Source: Flaccisagitta enflata
Taxonomy: Eukaryota > Chaetognatha > Sagittoidea > Aphragmophora
DNA length: 64,000 bases
Direction of reading: 5' to 3'
Assembly (NCBI GenBank): GCA_965153355.1
Contig: OZ231128.1
Span: 22,072,001 to 22,136,000, forward strand
A program made the translations under genes and the position numbers. Under the pieces are notes generated by a model. The model did not search any database and had not been told where the DNA came from. It saw only the letters and a program-made list of their open reading frames with translations. Each line of letters opens with the position of its first letter. Positions within the stretch are counted from its first letter, which is position 1. Shown in pieces: positions 23,590-35,006 of the stretch.

Positions 23590-24788
23590 AGCTTATGACG
23601 TCACGCTTGTTAGTAGCGCCGCTTAGCGGAATAGTTGTTGTAGAGGCGCTGTAGGTTGTTATAAGTAAAACAAAAGACTAAAACAAAAGACTAAAACAAA
23701 AGACTAATTGTCAGTAAGTGCGACATCTTTGTTTTAAAACAAACAATTTATGACGTAGACTATCAAAATGGCGACCTATGACGTAGACTATTAATATGTT
23801 GATCTATGACTTCATTATTGTCTTGTTTCCATATTTAGTCATAGAGGCTCTGTATCTGTTTTAGATATTAGTCTTTTTTTTACACATTTTAATTATATGT
23901 GCATATATAAGAATATGATTAAAGAGAAACAAAAAACTAATCATTTGCAAAAACGACATCTACATTAAAATGAAAAACAAATGAACAAATAAAGAGATAA
24001 TCTAATAAGCAAACTTATTTACATATTGTCGTGTATTTTTTATTGATAATTTGAAATTATAAGAATATAATTTTTCAAATACATTTTTTATAATTTTTAT
24101 TATTTTAAAATTTAATGATTTCTTTTTTAAAATTTATATTTTTTAATAAATTAGTTAACATATTTTTTTTATTTATTTAAAAGAATTTTATTTTTTTTTA
24201 AATTTTCAAAGTGAAATATAATATTTTTAAAAAATATTGTTTATTCACGCACATGTACATTTTTTTGCAGCAAATGTGGCAGTATTGTCAGTGGCTGATA
24301 TTTGAAAGACATTTTTAAGCTTAAAAGGCTTACTCAAAAAATGTCTTAGTAATTATTGTTTTATCAAGTTTTAATAATTTAAAATGTTTGAATCATTCAT
24401 GCACAATCAATGCCGCACATTGACTTAACACATCAACTTAAGACATTTTTTATTAAGTTTCAATAACTTAAAATGTCTATTAAAATATTGCTAACGCTTT
24501 CGTTGCAAATATTGTAGAAAAATGAGTTTTAACTACAATTCAGATTTTTTCAGTTTTATTATTTTTTTGTATTAAAAACGTTTTTAATTTTTAAAAAAAA
24601 GATGAAATATAGTTTCATTTTTAAAAAGAATACCAATTTGAAATATGCAATGTTCTTTTTTTAAGTTTATAAAGAAATTTATTTTATATGTTTTATGTTA
24701 TATCATATTTTCAAATTTTTTTTCATCATAAGAAAAGATGAAAACACAATATGTAAATTATATTTGCTATGTGAAGTTTTGAGATCGA

Positions 24789-24874
<86 letters not shown>

Positions 24875-25265
24875 AAATGAATAAACAAAAGCTCAATATG
24901 TTAATTTTACACTCCATCTGATTTTAGATATTTAAGATCATTTTTGTAAAACAAATGAACAAAGAAGAATGAAAGTCTTTTGTTTTACCACAAGAATGAA
25001 TTGCCCTCTTTGAATTGTTTGATCAATTACTAAACAAATGGTTACATTTGTTCTTAGTTCATGATTTTTTTTATTAAGATTGAGTTATAGCTTTGACCGC
25101 TAATTTGACCGCAAATTTGGATGAACTTTATTTGAACGAGTCATTTTTCTAATATCTTTTATAAGATTGAGGATTTTATTCAGTTTTTTATTTATTTATC
25201 TATAAAATCGATCTCTGCAATCGTTTCTTTCATTTAAAGCGCGATCATGTTGCGTTTGCAGAATT
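23590..25265. other. AT-rich left flank of the Polinton
   Basis: No gene. Holds three AAACAAAAGACTA units at 23,666-23,706, long A/T runs, and a pure (GA)n of about 80 bp at 24,790-24,870 preceded by GATCGAGGAAGAGAGA, the same lead-in as the (GA)n at 31,684 inside polB. If the element has a left terminal repeat it should be here, but without its right partner I cannot identify it. Confidence 0.6.
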
Positions 25266-26434
25266 ATGGGAGAAAACAATATTATTAAGGATACAAAATG
25301 TATTCATCAGGTTAGATTTCGTTCTCCCTATCAAGATGGTATGCGATTATATTCTAGAGATCCTAGCAAAGTACCCAGTCCACCGTCTTTAAAAGAGCTT
25401 GCCTTTCTTGCTCACGATTGGATCATATCTTCTTGGTCATGGGCTTATAGTCACAATATTTTACGCACACCTACTACAACTCAGTGGGGAGGTTGTGTTA
25501 AAGATTTTACTTGCACTTATCGGCATCCTCACACAAATAAAGTATGTGGAAAACATTTACAATGTCAACATTGTCTTCAAGAAATACAAGAAGCTGGAAA
25601 AAAGGTGGAAATTGCTCCTTACCAATCTCCGTTTTTGCCCATCAATTATTTGTTTTTTGACAAAAATTGCTCCACACTTACTGAATATTGGGATTATGAT
25701 GTTTACGACGACAATTTCAGACGCACACAATCATCATGGTTTAAATCCGCAAAACAGTTGCGCATTCGCCGTCTCGATTTTCATGGCGCAATCAGCGGCA
25801 TAATTGCCACAACTTACAATCAATATTTGACAAGTTTGCAAGTTATCAGCGACATGCGCAACGTCATGCACGATGTAAGTATGCACATATTATCATATAT
25901 ATATATATATATATATAAAAGAATGAGTTGTAGATTTTTGATTTTATAAATTTTTTTATTCAATATTTTTGTTCATAGGGTTTTGATAAGGCGATGCTAT
26001 TATGGAAAGAACGTTTTTGGCTTCAAGAACTTTCCACACAACCAGAATTTGCTCAACTAAATAGTCGCAGAGTGGACAATCATAAAGAACGTTTTGAATG
26101 TGTTCCATCTTTTATTCCCTATGCAAAAGGACTTGGCAATGTTTCTAGAAAGGAATATGATGTGGAATTACAAAAAGCTTATTTTCTCGAAAAATATCAA
26201 GCCAGTGTTGATTTTCTTCATCACAAAAGAATTCATTTTAACATGGGTGAAATTAGTAGCGAGGCTAGATTTGCTTATAAGCGGTTGAGGCGCGCAAGTT
26301 TTGGTTGTGAAAAAGATTTATACGCCCAACACGCAACTTCTTATTTTCAAAATCAAATTATCAAAGCATCTGTTATGCATACAAGGAGAAGGCGACATTT
26401 TTCAACAGAGCTGCATAATTTTGTATTACAGTAA
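25266..26434 (+). CDS. Polinton-region protein of unknown function, two exons
   Basis: Exons 25266-25874 and 25979-26434 join in phase 0 (donor GTAAGT, acceptor ATAG), giving about 354 residues. The intron carries a (TA)n run. Visible features are a Cys/His-rich patch (residues about 75-105, with VCGKHLQCQHC) that could bind metal, several Tyr/Trp-rich segments, and a basic C-terminal part (HTRRRRH). I recognise no family. It is the first gene of the element, same strand, 430 bp before polB. It has none of the HW...SFG...CG signature expected of the Polinton cysteine protease. A (TGAA)n run follows at 26,494-26,559. Confidence 0.7.
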
Positions 26435-26493
26435 CAAGGCCATATATATGTGTGCACATTTAAGTTAAAGTATTACTCAAAATTTACTAATCC

Positions 26494-26559
26494 ATGAATG
26501 AATGAATGAATGAATGAATGAATGAATGAATGAATGAATGAATGAATGAATGAATGAAT
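26494..26559. repeat. (TGAA)n microsatellite
   Basis: About 16 tetranucleotide units between the first Polinton gene and polB. Confidence 0.95.
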
Positions 26560-26864
26560 CAATGAATATGGTCTTGTTATAATTATTATTATGTCGCATA
26601 CGTGTATTTAATATTTCGGTTAATGAATAATTAACATTTCTATGGTAGAAATTTCTTTTCAGATTTTTATAAAAACATTACAAAACCTGGCTGGAAAATT
26701 TTGAATATATTACTATCAATTACTTTTGCAAACTTTTCAATATTAAAAGAACATTTTTCGCTTCACAGGTGATTTTTAAAAAAAATGATGTGTATATAAA
26801 ATAAATTTCTTATGCGTGCGGAAAAAATATTTAAAGGAAGTAATTTTTTTTATTTTCAGCAATA

Positions 26865-26934
26865 ATGGATCCTATTGAAAACTCTGATGATGCTGATTAT
26901 TTACAGCAACAACAACAACAACAACAACAACAAC

Positions 26935-27007
<73 letters not shown>

Positions 27008-30000
27008 AATTTGCAGAATGAACACAATTATGCAACAAGAAGAAGAAGAGATATAGATTTGGATCACAGTTATGCAATACACAGAGATGATAATTATGAT
27101 GTTTCGTTGTCCGATCATTCATATGCCAGTATTAGGCCTGAAGAAGATCAATTTGACATTGTACAGGTTAACACACACGCATTGGAAAATGATCATAATT
27201 ACCATAAAAAAGCTCTTAGAGATTTCAACGAGGAAGAAAAACGAATGTTGCAGCTAAATTGGGATTCACCGCCAGATTTAAGCACAAGCATAACTCAAAA
27301 TTTTTATCGACTGATAAGTGGTTATGCCTTTACATATTCATGTTTGGATGTGACATATGTAATGAATAATGACGAGTTATTAAGCCAATTTGGAGATTAT
27401 CATTTGGACATTCAGCATCTAAGACCCGTTTTTCTGGCAGAGTTACAATATCAACTGAGCCATACTCTTAGGTTTAAGGCCAACTTTGGATTGCATGTAG
27501 TGTTTAACAATGAAAACTATGACGCGAATCAATTGGATAACGATTTAGATCCTGAAGTTCATCACCATATTTGGCTTCGTTCAAGAGAAGTTGATAGAGG
27601 CACAAATTTAGATTTTCTGATTGAAGAAATTATACAAAGTCTTGTAAATAGAATAACGACGACTCAAAATGGACCAAGCGGTTTAGTCTACAAACATTTT
27701 TTAAGCACAACTATTTCATTTTCCATATTTTCTCATCAATATGGCGGCCACCTTGAGGATTATTACACATTGCCAGACGCTATTCGTTCAAGACAAGCTT
27801 TGGTGCCGTTATCAAGCGAAAACAACAATTGCTTTGAAACCGCGATTGATTATTTTTTCACAGAAGTCGCCAAGATTGATGCACTATTTTTGGATAGAAG
27901 CTCTCTAAAACCTATGATGAGTTTCAAGGATATTTCTGCTTTTGAAAGGAAAAATGCAAATGTTCGCGTTCAAGTTTTAATGGCAGAATGGAACGATGAT
28001 AATGACGACGATAACCAAAATGCCATATTAGATCATTTTGCAGTCGCATATAAATCAAAAAACAGTTTTGACGAACGAGGATATGAGATTCCTTTGTTTT
28101 TACACAATAAACATTACTATTATATTTCCGATGTTGGAAAGTTGCTAAGCGGAAGAACAAGACGTGGCAAATTGCAAAAACAACACTTTTGTTTCAGTTG
28201 TCTTTCTTCATTCAATCGTATGAGCAGATTGAAAGAGCACGATTTAATTTGCGGCGATAAACATTTGATGATACCAAGTTTTCCCAAAAAAACATTGAAA
28301 TTTGAAGATTTTTGGGCAACAATTAGCCCACCTTACACAATTTATTATGATTTAGAAACGTTATATAGTGAAGTTGAAGGAAAAACAAAACTTGGAAGCA
28401 ACACCACCCTCATAAACGAGCTTAAACCTTTCATGATTGGCTACTATTTACACTTTTCAGAGAGAGAAGTTCTGAATATAAATCCCTCATTGCGAGAATA
28501 TGAGAAAGTTCAAGTATTTAGCGGTCTTAATTGCATTGAACAGTTCTTTGAAAATTTGAAGGAAGTGACATATAAAATTCAAGAGTTAATCAGACATTGT
28601 GTTCCCATAAGAATGAGTCTTTTACAATCGATAGAATATCAAAATTCAACCGCATGTGGTCTTTGCCGAAAAAGTTTCTCAGACGACTATGATGAGTCTG
28701 GCAAATTGAAGGACAAAAATCTGCTTCGTGTGAAACATCATGGACACTTAAGTGGCTTCTATATCTGTGCCGCACATCGGATTTGCAATTTAAGAGCCCG
28801 TCTTATGTATCGAGTTAATTTGATTGCTCATTCTCAAAGCCGATTTGATCAAATTTTGTTCAATAAAGTGCTTTCAAGCGCAGAATTTCAAAAGAAGAAA
28901 ATCATTGATATGAAATCAATCAGTCTTTTACCCAAATCATATGAGATTTATCTCAGTCAGTCTATGAGATTTCATTGCGACATATGCGAACAAAATCGAG
29001 GCGATACATCGCAAAAAACTGTGTGTATTCATACAATTTCCAGTTTGCGCACCATCGACAGTCTGCAACATATGCAAGCCAGTCTTGCAAAGTTGGTTGA
29101 AGAATTAAAGATTTCTTGCTTGAATGAGAACGACTTGAAGCAAGAATTTTTTCCATTGTGGAATTGGATACAAGAAAATTGGGGAAGTGAATCATATGAA
29201 GCGCAGATAGAGTATTTAAACTTACTAACTAAAAAACAGTATCTGCCTTATTCTTATCTCACATCTGAAGAAGTTTTATCTCAAAGTTCTTTGCCGAGTT
29301 TTGAAGAATGGAATAAAGGCTATGATCTTGGAACTAAAACAACGCAAAGCGAATATGATTATGCTCTTAACGCGTTTGAAAAATTGAAATGTAAAACTCT
29401 TTTCGACTATGTGAAAATTTACCAAATCAGCGACATTTTGTTACTTTCTTCTGTCTTTGAAAGTTGGAGGAAATTAGGTCGAGAAAATTTTGGCTTGGAT
29501 TGCGCAAATTTCGTATCATTGCCATCTTTTGGATTTTCCGCGTGGCTGCATTCTTCAGGAATAGAGATTGATCTTCTTCAATCATATGATCATATTCTTC
29601 TATTTGAGAAGGCTAAACGAGGTGGCTGGAGCGGAAGTTGCGGTTTGCGCTATGCATGTGCTAATATTCCAGAAATGAAGGAGCTTTATGATCCTACTAT
29701 TCCAAAAAGAAGATTGCTAGACATGGATTTTTGCTCTCTTTATGGCTACACAATGACGTTTCATTTTCCTTGGCGAAATTTCCGAGATTGTAGTCCGGAA
29801 ACTCTAGCAAAATTGGCAAAATATATGCAGGAAACAAAAGGGGTTGATATCAAAACTAATAGTCAATATTCCTTTGTTGTTATATGTGATTTGAAAATAA
29901 AAGAGGAATATTGTGATTTATTGGAAAATTTTCCACCTTTGGTATACAACACTGAAATACCAATTCATCTTTTGTCACCAAAAATGAAGCAACTTGTCAA

Positions 30001-30191
30001 AGAACAGAATATCAGACAAAATGGAGACAGACTGATTGCAGATTTAAGAATTAAGAAGAATTATGTTATTACAGCATATGCTCTCAAATGTTTCTTGAGA
30101 GTTGGTGTGGAATTGTTATCTATCAAATGCGGCATTTGTTTCGAACAAAAAGGTAAATATGAGCGGCGCTGTATCAATAACAATGGAGTGA

Positions 30192-30278
<87 letters not shown>

Positions 30279-31115
30279 ATCATTATTATTACAGCTTTCC
30301 TCAAACCGTTTGTGGAGCAAACTCAACAATTGAGAAATTATTACCAAGCACTTTTTAAGACGTCTGCTGCTATGGCCATGAAGAGGCTCAATAACAGGAA
30401 AGGAGCAAAATTTGAAATTCTGAGCGTGCAAAAATTTAAATTTTTAAGTTCTGAGATTTTTGCGAATGACGTTGGTTCATAATATCGTTGCAGACGGGTG
30501 GGTTAGGGGCATTTAACTCTTCATTTGTCAATTTGTGTCCGCAGATCAACTAATCAATCGATCGGACGGACGGACGGACGGACGGACGGACGGACGGACA
30601 GACGGACGGACGAGACGGACAACTAATCGACGGACGGACGGACGGACGGACGGACGGACGGACGGACGAACGGACGAACGGACGAACGGACGAACGGACG
30701 AACGGACAGACAAGACCTTTTATATAGTTGTTGTGTGTCCACAACTAAAAATTTTGAATTTTGCTCTTTTCCTGTTCAGCTTGTTTGGCAAGGTAAATTA
30801 TGTTTGGTTTCGAACTTGCAACCTTTTGATTTGAAAAATTACAGCTACAGTAGCTCATTGCAGTCGACTTAGTTCAATGAGCTACTGTGGCTGTTACATT
30901 TTCGTTTTCATTCATAATACTTATAGACATTGGAGGATCCAAGAAAACGTCAAAAAATTTCATTTATAACTGACAAGAAGTCTTATCAAAGAATGGTGAA
31001 AAAGGAGTCGTATGTTGGCCGTAAAATAATTGACACAAATTGCGTTCTTCTTAAAAATCGACAAACAAAAATTGCGTTCACCAAACCTAATTCAATAGGG
31101 TATGTGTTATAATTA

Positions 31116-31179
<64 letters not shown>

Positions 31180-31365
31180 CGATGATGATGATGATGATGA
31201 TGATGATTATCTTTATCTATTATTTTTTTTCAGGACCACAATTCTTGATTATTCAAAAACGGTTATTTTCAATTTTTTTCACTTATACTTGAATCCACTA
31301 TGCGTGCGCAACGATTATTTGTGCAGAGTTTTATACAGTGATACAGGTATATAAGTATGTATGTG

Positions 31366-31448
<83 letters not shown>

Positions 31449-31690
31449 TCAGAACTTGGAATTTCCAAGTTTTGGGATCGAAGGAGAAAATCAAAACTTG
31501 GAATTTCCAAGTTTTCAGATCGAAAGAAAATCAAAACTAGGAATTTCCAAGTTTTCAGATCGAAGGAAAATTGAAACTTGGAATTTCCAATTTTTGAGCT
31601 TCTCTCTTTCGATCGCAAAACTTGTAATTTCCAATTTTTTGAGTTTCTCTTTCGATCGCAAAACTTGTAATTTCTAAGTTTTCAGATCGA

Positions 31691-31734
<44 letters not shown>

Positions 31735-33635
31735 TATTGAACTTATATATTTGTCATTTATTAGATTCGATCATGGCTCTTGTGATTGACGTTGCCGAAA
31801 ATCCAACCGAAGATCGTTGTTTCTTTACCTTTATGCGCCAACTGCGTGGTAGGATGGATACCAGTTTACTGAACTCTTCGCCCACTGACGGCCACCCTTT
31901 TTTTCGCACGAATGATGGCGAGTTGCACAAAACACTTTTGGCTTCGCAAAAAGAAAACAAGGGCAAACTTGGAGCAATGAAAATTGAAACAGGTTAAATA
32001 GATAGATAGATGGATGGATGGATGGATGGATGGATGGATGGATGGATGGATGGATGGATGGATGGATGGATGGATGGATGGATGGATGGATGGGTGGATG
32101 GATAGATGGGTGGATGGATGGATGGAGGCATGAATGGAGGCTTGTTTTTTTTGTTTTAAGACAAAGGCATTTCATTGGTTTTGTGTTTACGATTAATGCC
32201 GTCACATGTCACATTTTTTTCAGATTACAATTACGACTTTTTGATTTTTCTTGGGCTGAAATCAAAATGTTACTACAAAAAGCATTTCAATGTTACCGAT
32301 TCTCACGACGTCAAACACACATACAAACACAAAGGCATCAAAAGCATTCGCCAACTGTCGTTCGATACCTTTTACAACGCCTTGACAAAGAATGAGGTTT
32401 CTTATGTCACAGAGAAACATTTCAAAATTGAAAAATTTCAAATTTTCGCATCGGAAATGGTTAAAAAATGTGGTAACGCGGCCGATTTGAAGCGTTATTA
32501 CTTTTCCGAGTACTTCAGTTTGCCTTTTGGTCACAAAGACATAGATTTGTTTGAAGATAAGATTGATAAAAATGAAAATGTAGATATCTTCAAAGAATCT
32601 CACGCCCCTCACTATATACCACCCTATTTTTTTGACAAAATGGTCAAAAATGTTTACGAACGGAAATGTTTTAATCCAGAGGGTGAATTATTTGAAGATT
32701 TCGATGCCAGTAGTTCTAACAATGAAGTTTTATACAATCTATTGGAATCTGATTTAAGTAGACATGCTTCTGATAAATCTATGTCTAGCTCTATTCGCCA
32801 TTATGTGGGTGAAAAAGTTTTGCGCAAACAATTGACTAGCGCTGAAGTTGATTTGCTTTACGAAGAAAGTAAAACAAAAGACAATGATGTTGTTGAGAGA
32901 TATAATACGAATACAGTGATAGAGCCTATTTTTGATAAGAGGCTCGATTCCAATGGTTGCGCTCAATGGGTTGAGTCTGATACTCAAGCGGTCAAAGATA
33001 TGCCATATCCATTACATCATAGCACAAAAGTATATCATAGAAAAAAAAGAGTTGTAGCTATTGATGATCACGATGATGATGATGATGATGATGATGATGA
33101 AGCTGAAAAAGCAACCATTGGCTATGAAAACAGGTTGCAGGATATTCACGAAGTTACAAAGTATCCTAACGCTAATTTAGATGATGATGAAGCCGATAAA
33201 TCAACTGTATGTTACAGCGAACGACTTGATGTTATGGATGAAATGGATATGCAAATTACGGGAGAACAAGAAGAAGAAGAAGAAGAAGAAGAAGAAGAAG
33301 AAGAAGAAGAAGAAGAAGAAGATTTTCACGGCATTAGTCGTTTGGGAGAGTTCGTTCGCACTTATGAAAGAAGAAAAAAACTAATTCCCGCCCCCACTTA
33401 TGTTCCTTGTTATCTTTCCAATGAATTGAAAAGAAAAAGACGTACAAACGAAGAAGAAGAAGAAGAAGAAGAAGAAGAAGAAGAAGAAGAAGAAGAAGAA
33501 TATCATTTGCGTTGTAATAAGACTAGTGTCAATAAAAGAAGAAAAAGATTGTTAGAAATTGAAAAAGCTTTTGGTTTGCCAATTGATGTTGATGATGATG
33601 ATGATGATGATGATTATGATGATGATGATAATTAA
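26865..33635 (+). CDS. polB: Protein-primed-type DNA polymerase B, seven exons
   Basis: Replicative polymerase of the element. Exons: 26865-30152, 30295-30397, 30780-30792 (13-nt microexon), 30927-31099, 31234-31346, 31765-31992, 32224-33635. Phases agree at every junction. Landmarks in order: a C-x2-C...H...C finger (about 28,190), Exo I YYDLET (28,345), Exo III YQISD (about 29,420), motif A around DMDFCSLYG (29,710), motif B split over three exons, motif C (YxDTDS type) split between exons 5 and 6, and the KxKG-type motif in the last exon. The C-terminal 300 residues are an unusual tail with poly-Glu, poly-Asp and basic patches. The likely start is ATG 26865, followed by a CAA tract in which one base is missing (near 26,933), so the N-terminus is out of frame with the body, which is open from about 27,011. 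The donor after exon 2 (30,397) is not GT. Confidence 0.85.
30193..30277. repeat. (ATG)n microsatellite in polB intron 1
   Basis: About 28 triplets, then ATTATCATTATTATTACAG at the acceptor. The same order (GAT repeats, ATTAT, AT-rich acceptor) appears in polB intron 4 (31,118-31,206) and ATPase intron 1 (34,574-34,650). Confidence 0.9.
30398..30779. mobile_element. TIR element with tetranucleotide arrays splitting polB motif B
   Basis: The ends are inverted: AACAGGAAAGGAGCAAAATT at 30,393 and the complement of AACAGGAAAAGAGCAAAATT at about 30,757-30,776. CAG stands at both edges. The interior has (GGAC)n arrays (30,563-30,710) and the stem-loop GTTGTG/CACAAC (30,730-30,745). The insertion lies inside the codons of polymerase motif B; its right edge is a good acceptor (TTTTCCTGTTCAG) but the left edge begins GAAAGG rather than GT. 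At 382 bp it would shift the frame if not removed. Confidence 0.75.
30842..30898. other. Long hairpin in polB intron 3
   Basis: Two near-complementary 20-nt arms, ACAGCTACAGTAGCTCATTG and CAATGAGCTACTGTGGCTGT, around a 14-nt loop. One G-A type mismatch breaks an otherwise continuous stem. It may be a short inverted-repeat insertion or a transcript structure that brings the small exons together. Confidence 0.75.
31118..31206. repeat. (ATG)n microsatellite in polB intron 4
   Basis: Starts directly after the donor region (GTATGTGTTATAATTA) and ends ATTATCTTTATCT before a T-rich acceptor. Confidence 0.9.
31347..31764. repeat. polB intron 5: (GA)n runs and GGAATTTCC palindromes
   Basis: (GA)n at 31,371-31,444 and 31,692-31,731 flank at least five copies of the near-palindrome AACTTGGAATTTCCAAGTTTT separated by GATCGAAAG-type spacers. 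The same palindrome fills the first intron of the capsid gene (40,604-41,088). This intron lies between the fourth and fifth residues of motif C. Confidence 0.85.
32005..32128. repeat. (ATGG)n microsatellite in polB intron 6
   Basis: About 29 GGAT units with GGGT variants, between donor GTTAAATAG and acceptor TTTTTTTCAG (32,223). Confidence 0.95.
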
Positions 33636-33646
33636 GTAAAAGATGA

Positions 33647-33649
33647 TGG

Positions 33650-33699
<50 letters not shown>

Positions 33700-33708
33700 A
33701 CCAACATT

Positions 33709-33801
<93 letters not shown>

Positions 33802-33803
33802 GT
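33647..33803. repeat. (GAT)n / (ATC)n inverted triplet repeat
   Basis: A GAT run (to about 33,697) is followed, after TTACCAACATT, by an ATC run (about 33,710-33,800). A transcript could fold into a long triplet hairpin. It lies between the polB stop and the next start, and the right side leads to TTTTTTCTAATAG, a possible acceptor, so it may sit in a 5'-UTR intron. Confidence 0.85.
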
Positions 33804-33874
33804 CGACGATATGATTTTTGCCCTGTCGTTTATTTTTTCTAATAGTTTGCAATAGAAAGAATTAATGAATTGCA

Positions 33875-34273
33875 ATGACTGATACAACTTCAAGCTCAGA
33901 TGTTAAAACTTTCGATTCAGAAAGCCCACATCTTGCACCGAGCTCAGATGATGATGATGATGATGATGATGACAATTATAAATGCGAATGTGATCTCATC
34001 GCGAACGAAGCCATGGAACTAATCGACTGGTTACGCATCACCGTTTTAAAATTTATGGAACTGAAACCGCGCGCCGTTAACGCCATCTTAGAAATATTCC
34101 GCGAAGAGATGGAAGGATCGATGATACCGCATATGGAGCGTTTGCTGTATGACATGGAGGATGGTAACGAAGAAGAGGCGCTTTGCCAACACAACGACGG
34201 TTGTTACGCTCAACAACACAAAAACCTTCGCACGCATCTGCCGAGCAAGAAGAAGAAAAAGAAAATCGAATAA
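33875..34273 (+). CDS. Small acidic/basic Polinton ORF of unknown function
   Basis: 132 residues from ATG 33875. A Ser/Thr-rich start is followed by a poly-Asp run (about residues 25-33), the CEC motif, a predicted helical middle (ELIDWLRITVLKFMELKPRA), another acidic stretch (DMEDGNEEEAL) and a Lys-rich end (PSKKKKKKIE). No intron and no recognised family. It lies between polB and the ATPase on the same strand. Confidence 0.55.
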   Translation: MTDTTSSSDVKTFDSESPHLAPSSDDDDDDDDDNYKCECDLIANEAMELIDWLRITVLKFMELKPRAVNAILEIFREEMEGSMIPHMERLLYDMEDGNEEEALCQHNDGCYAQQHKNLRTHLPSKKKKKKIE

Positions 34274-34419
34274 TTTGATTATTAAGAGACTTTGTACGTT
34301 CACCCATCACAACGACCGATTTAGAAATGGAAAAAACATTGTTATTTAAGCATTATAGCCCATTTATTTTTTATACTATGTTTTTTTAGTTTTCAGTTTA
34401 TGAAAAAAATATTTCAACA

Positions 34420-34573
34420 ATGACTTCATTTGATCTTAACGATTTAAAAAGATTGGAAAAATTAGAAACAATTGATTCTGCTCAATTTCAATTTCTATGG
34501 CCATTTAGATGTGTGGTTTATGGGTAATTAATTCTAATGATTGAGCTGTTGTTGTTGTTGTTTATGATGTTGT

Positions 34574-34650
<77 letters not shown>

Positions 34651-34961
34651 ATTATTAATAATGATATATTTTTCACAGCCAATCTGGTTCTGGCAAAAGT
34701 TCCCTTGTGGGTTCTATTATACGCGAAAGGCTGCGGTTGTTTAATCCATCGCCTACGAAAATAATTTGGATTTATAACAAATATTATAAACAATTTCATG
34801 AAGAATTGAGTCAAACTGGAATAGATATTGAATTTTCTCCAAATTTCGATTATGAAGGAATTTTAAAGAGAATAGAGATGGAAAGCGATTCAAATTATTT
34901 TCTCTTGATTATTGACGATATATTGCAAATATCGGATGAATTGGATTTAATCTTCACAAGG

Positions 34962-35006
<45 letters not shown>

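Noticed and set aside
30153-30358. Read-through of polB exon 1 into poly-Asp
   Set aside because: A GTAAAT donor, a (GAT)n intron and a CAG acceptor give a phase-correct junction to sequence typical of the polymerase; the Asp run is intronic.
30535-30834. Arg/Thr/Asp-rich frame over the (GGAC)n arrays
   Set aside because: Lies in the TIR element inside polB; composition follows the tetranucleotide array.
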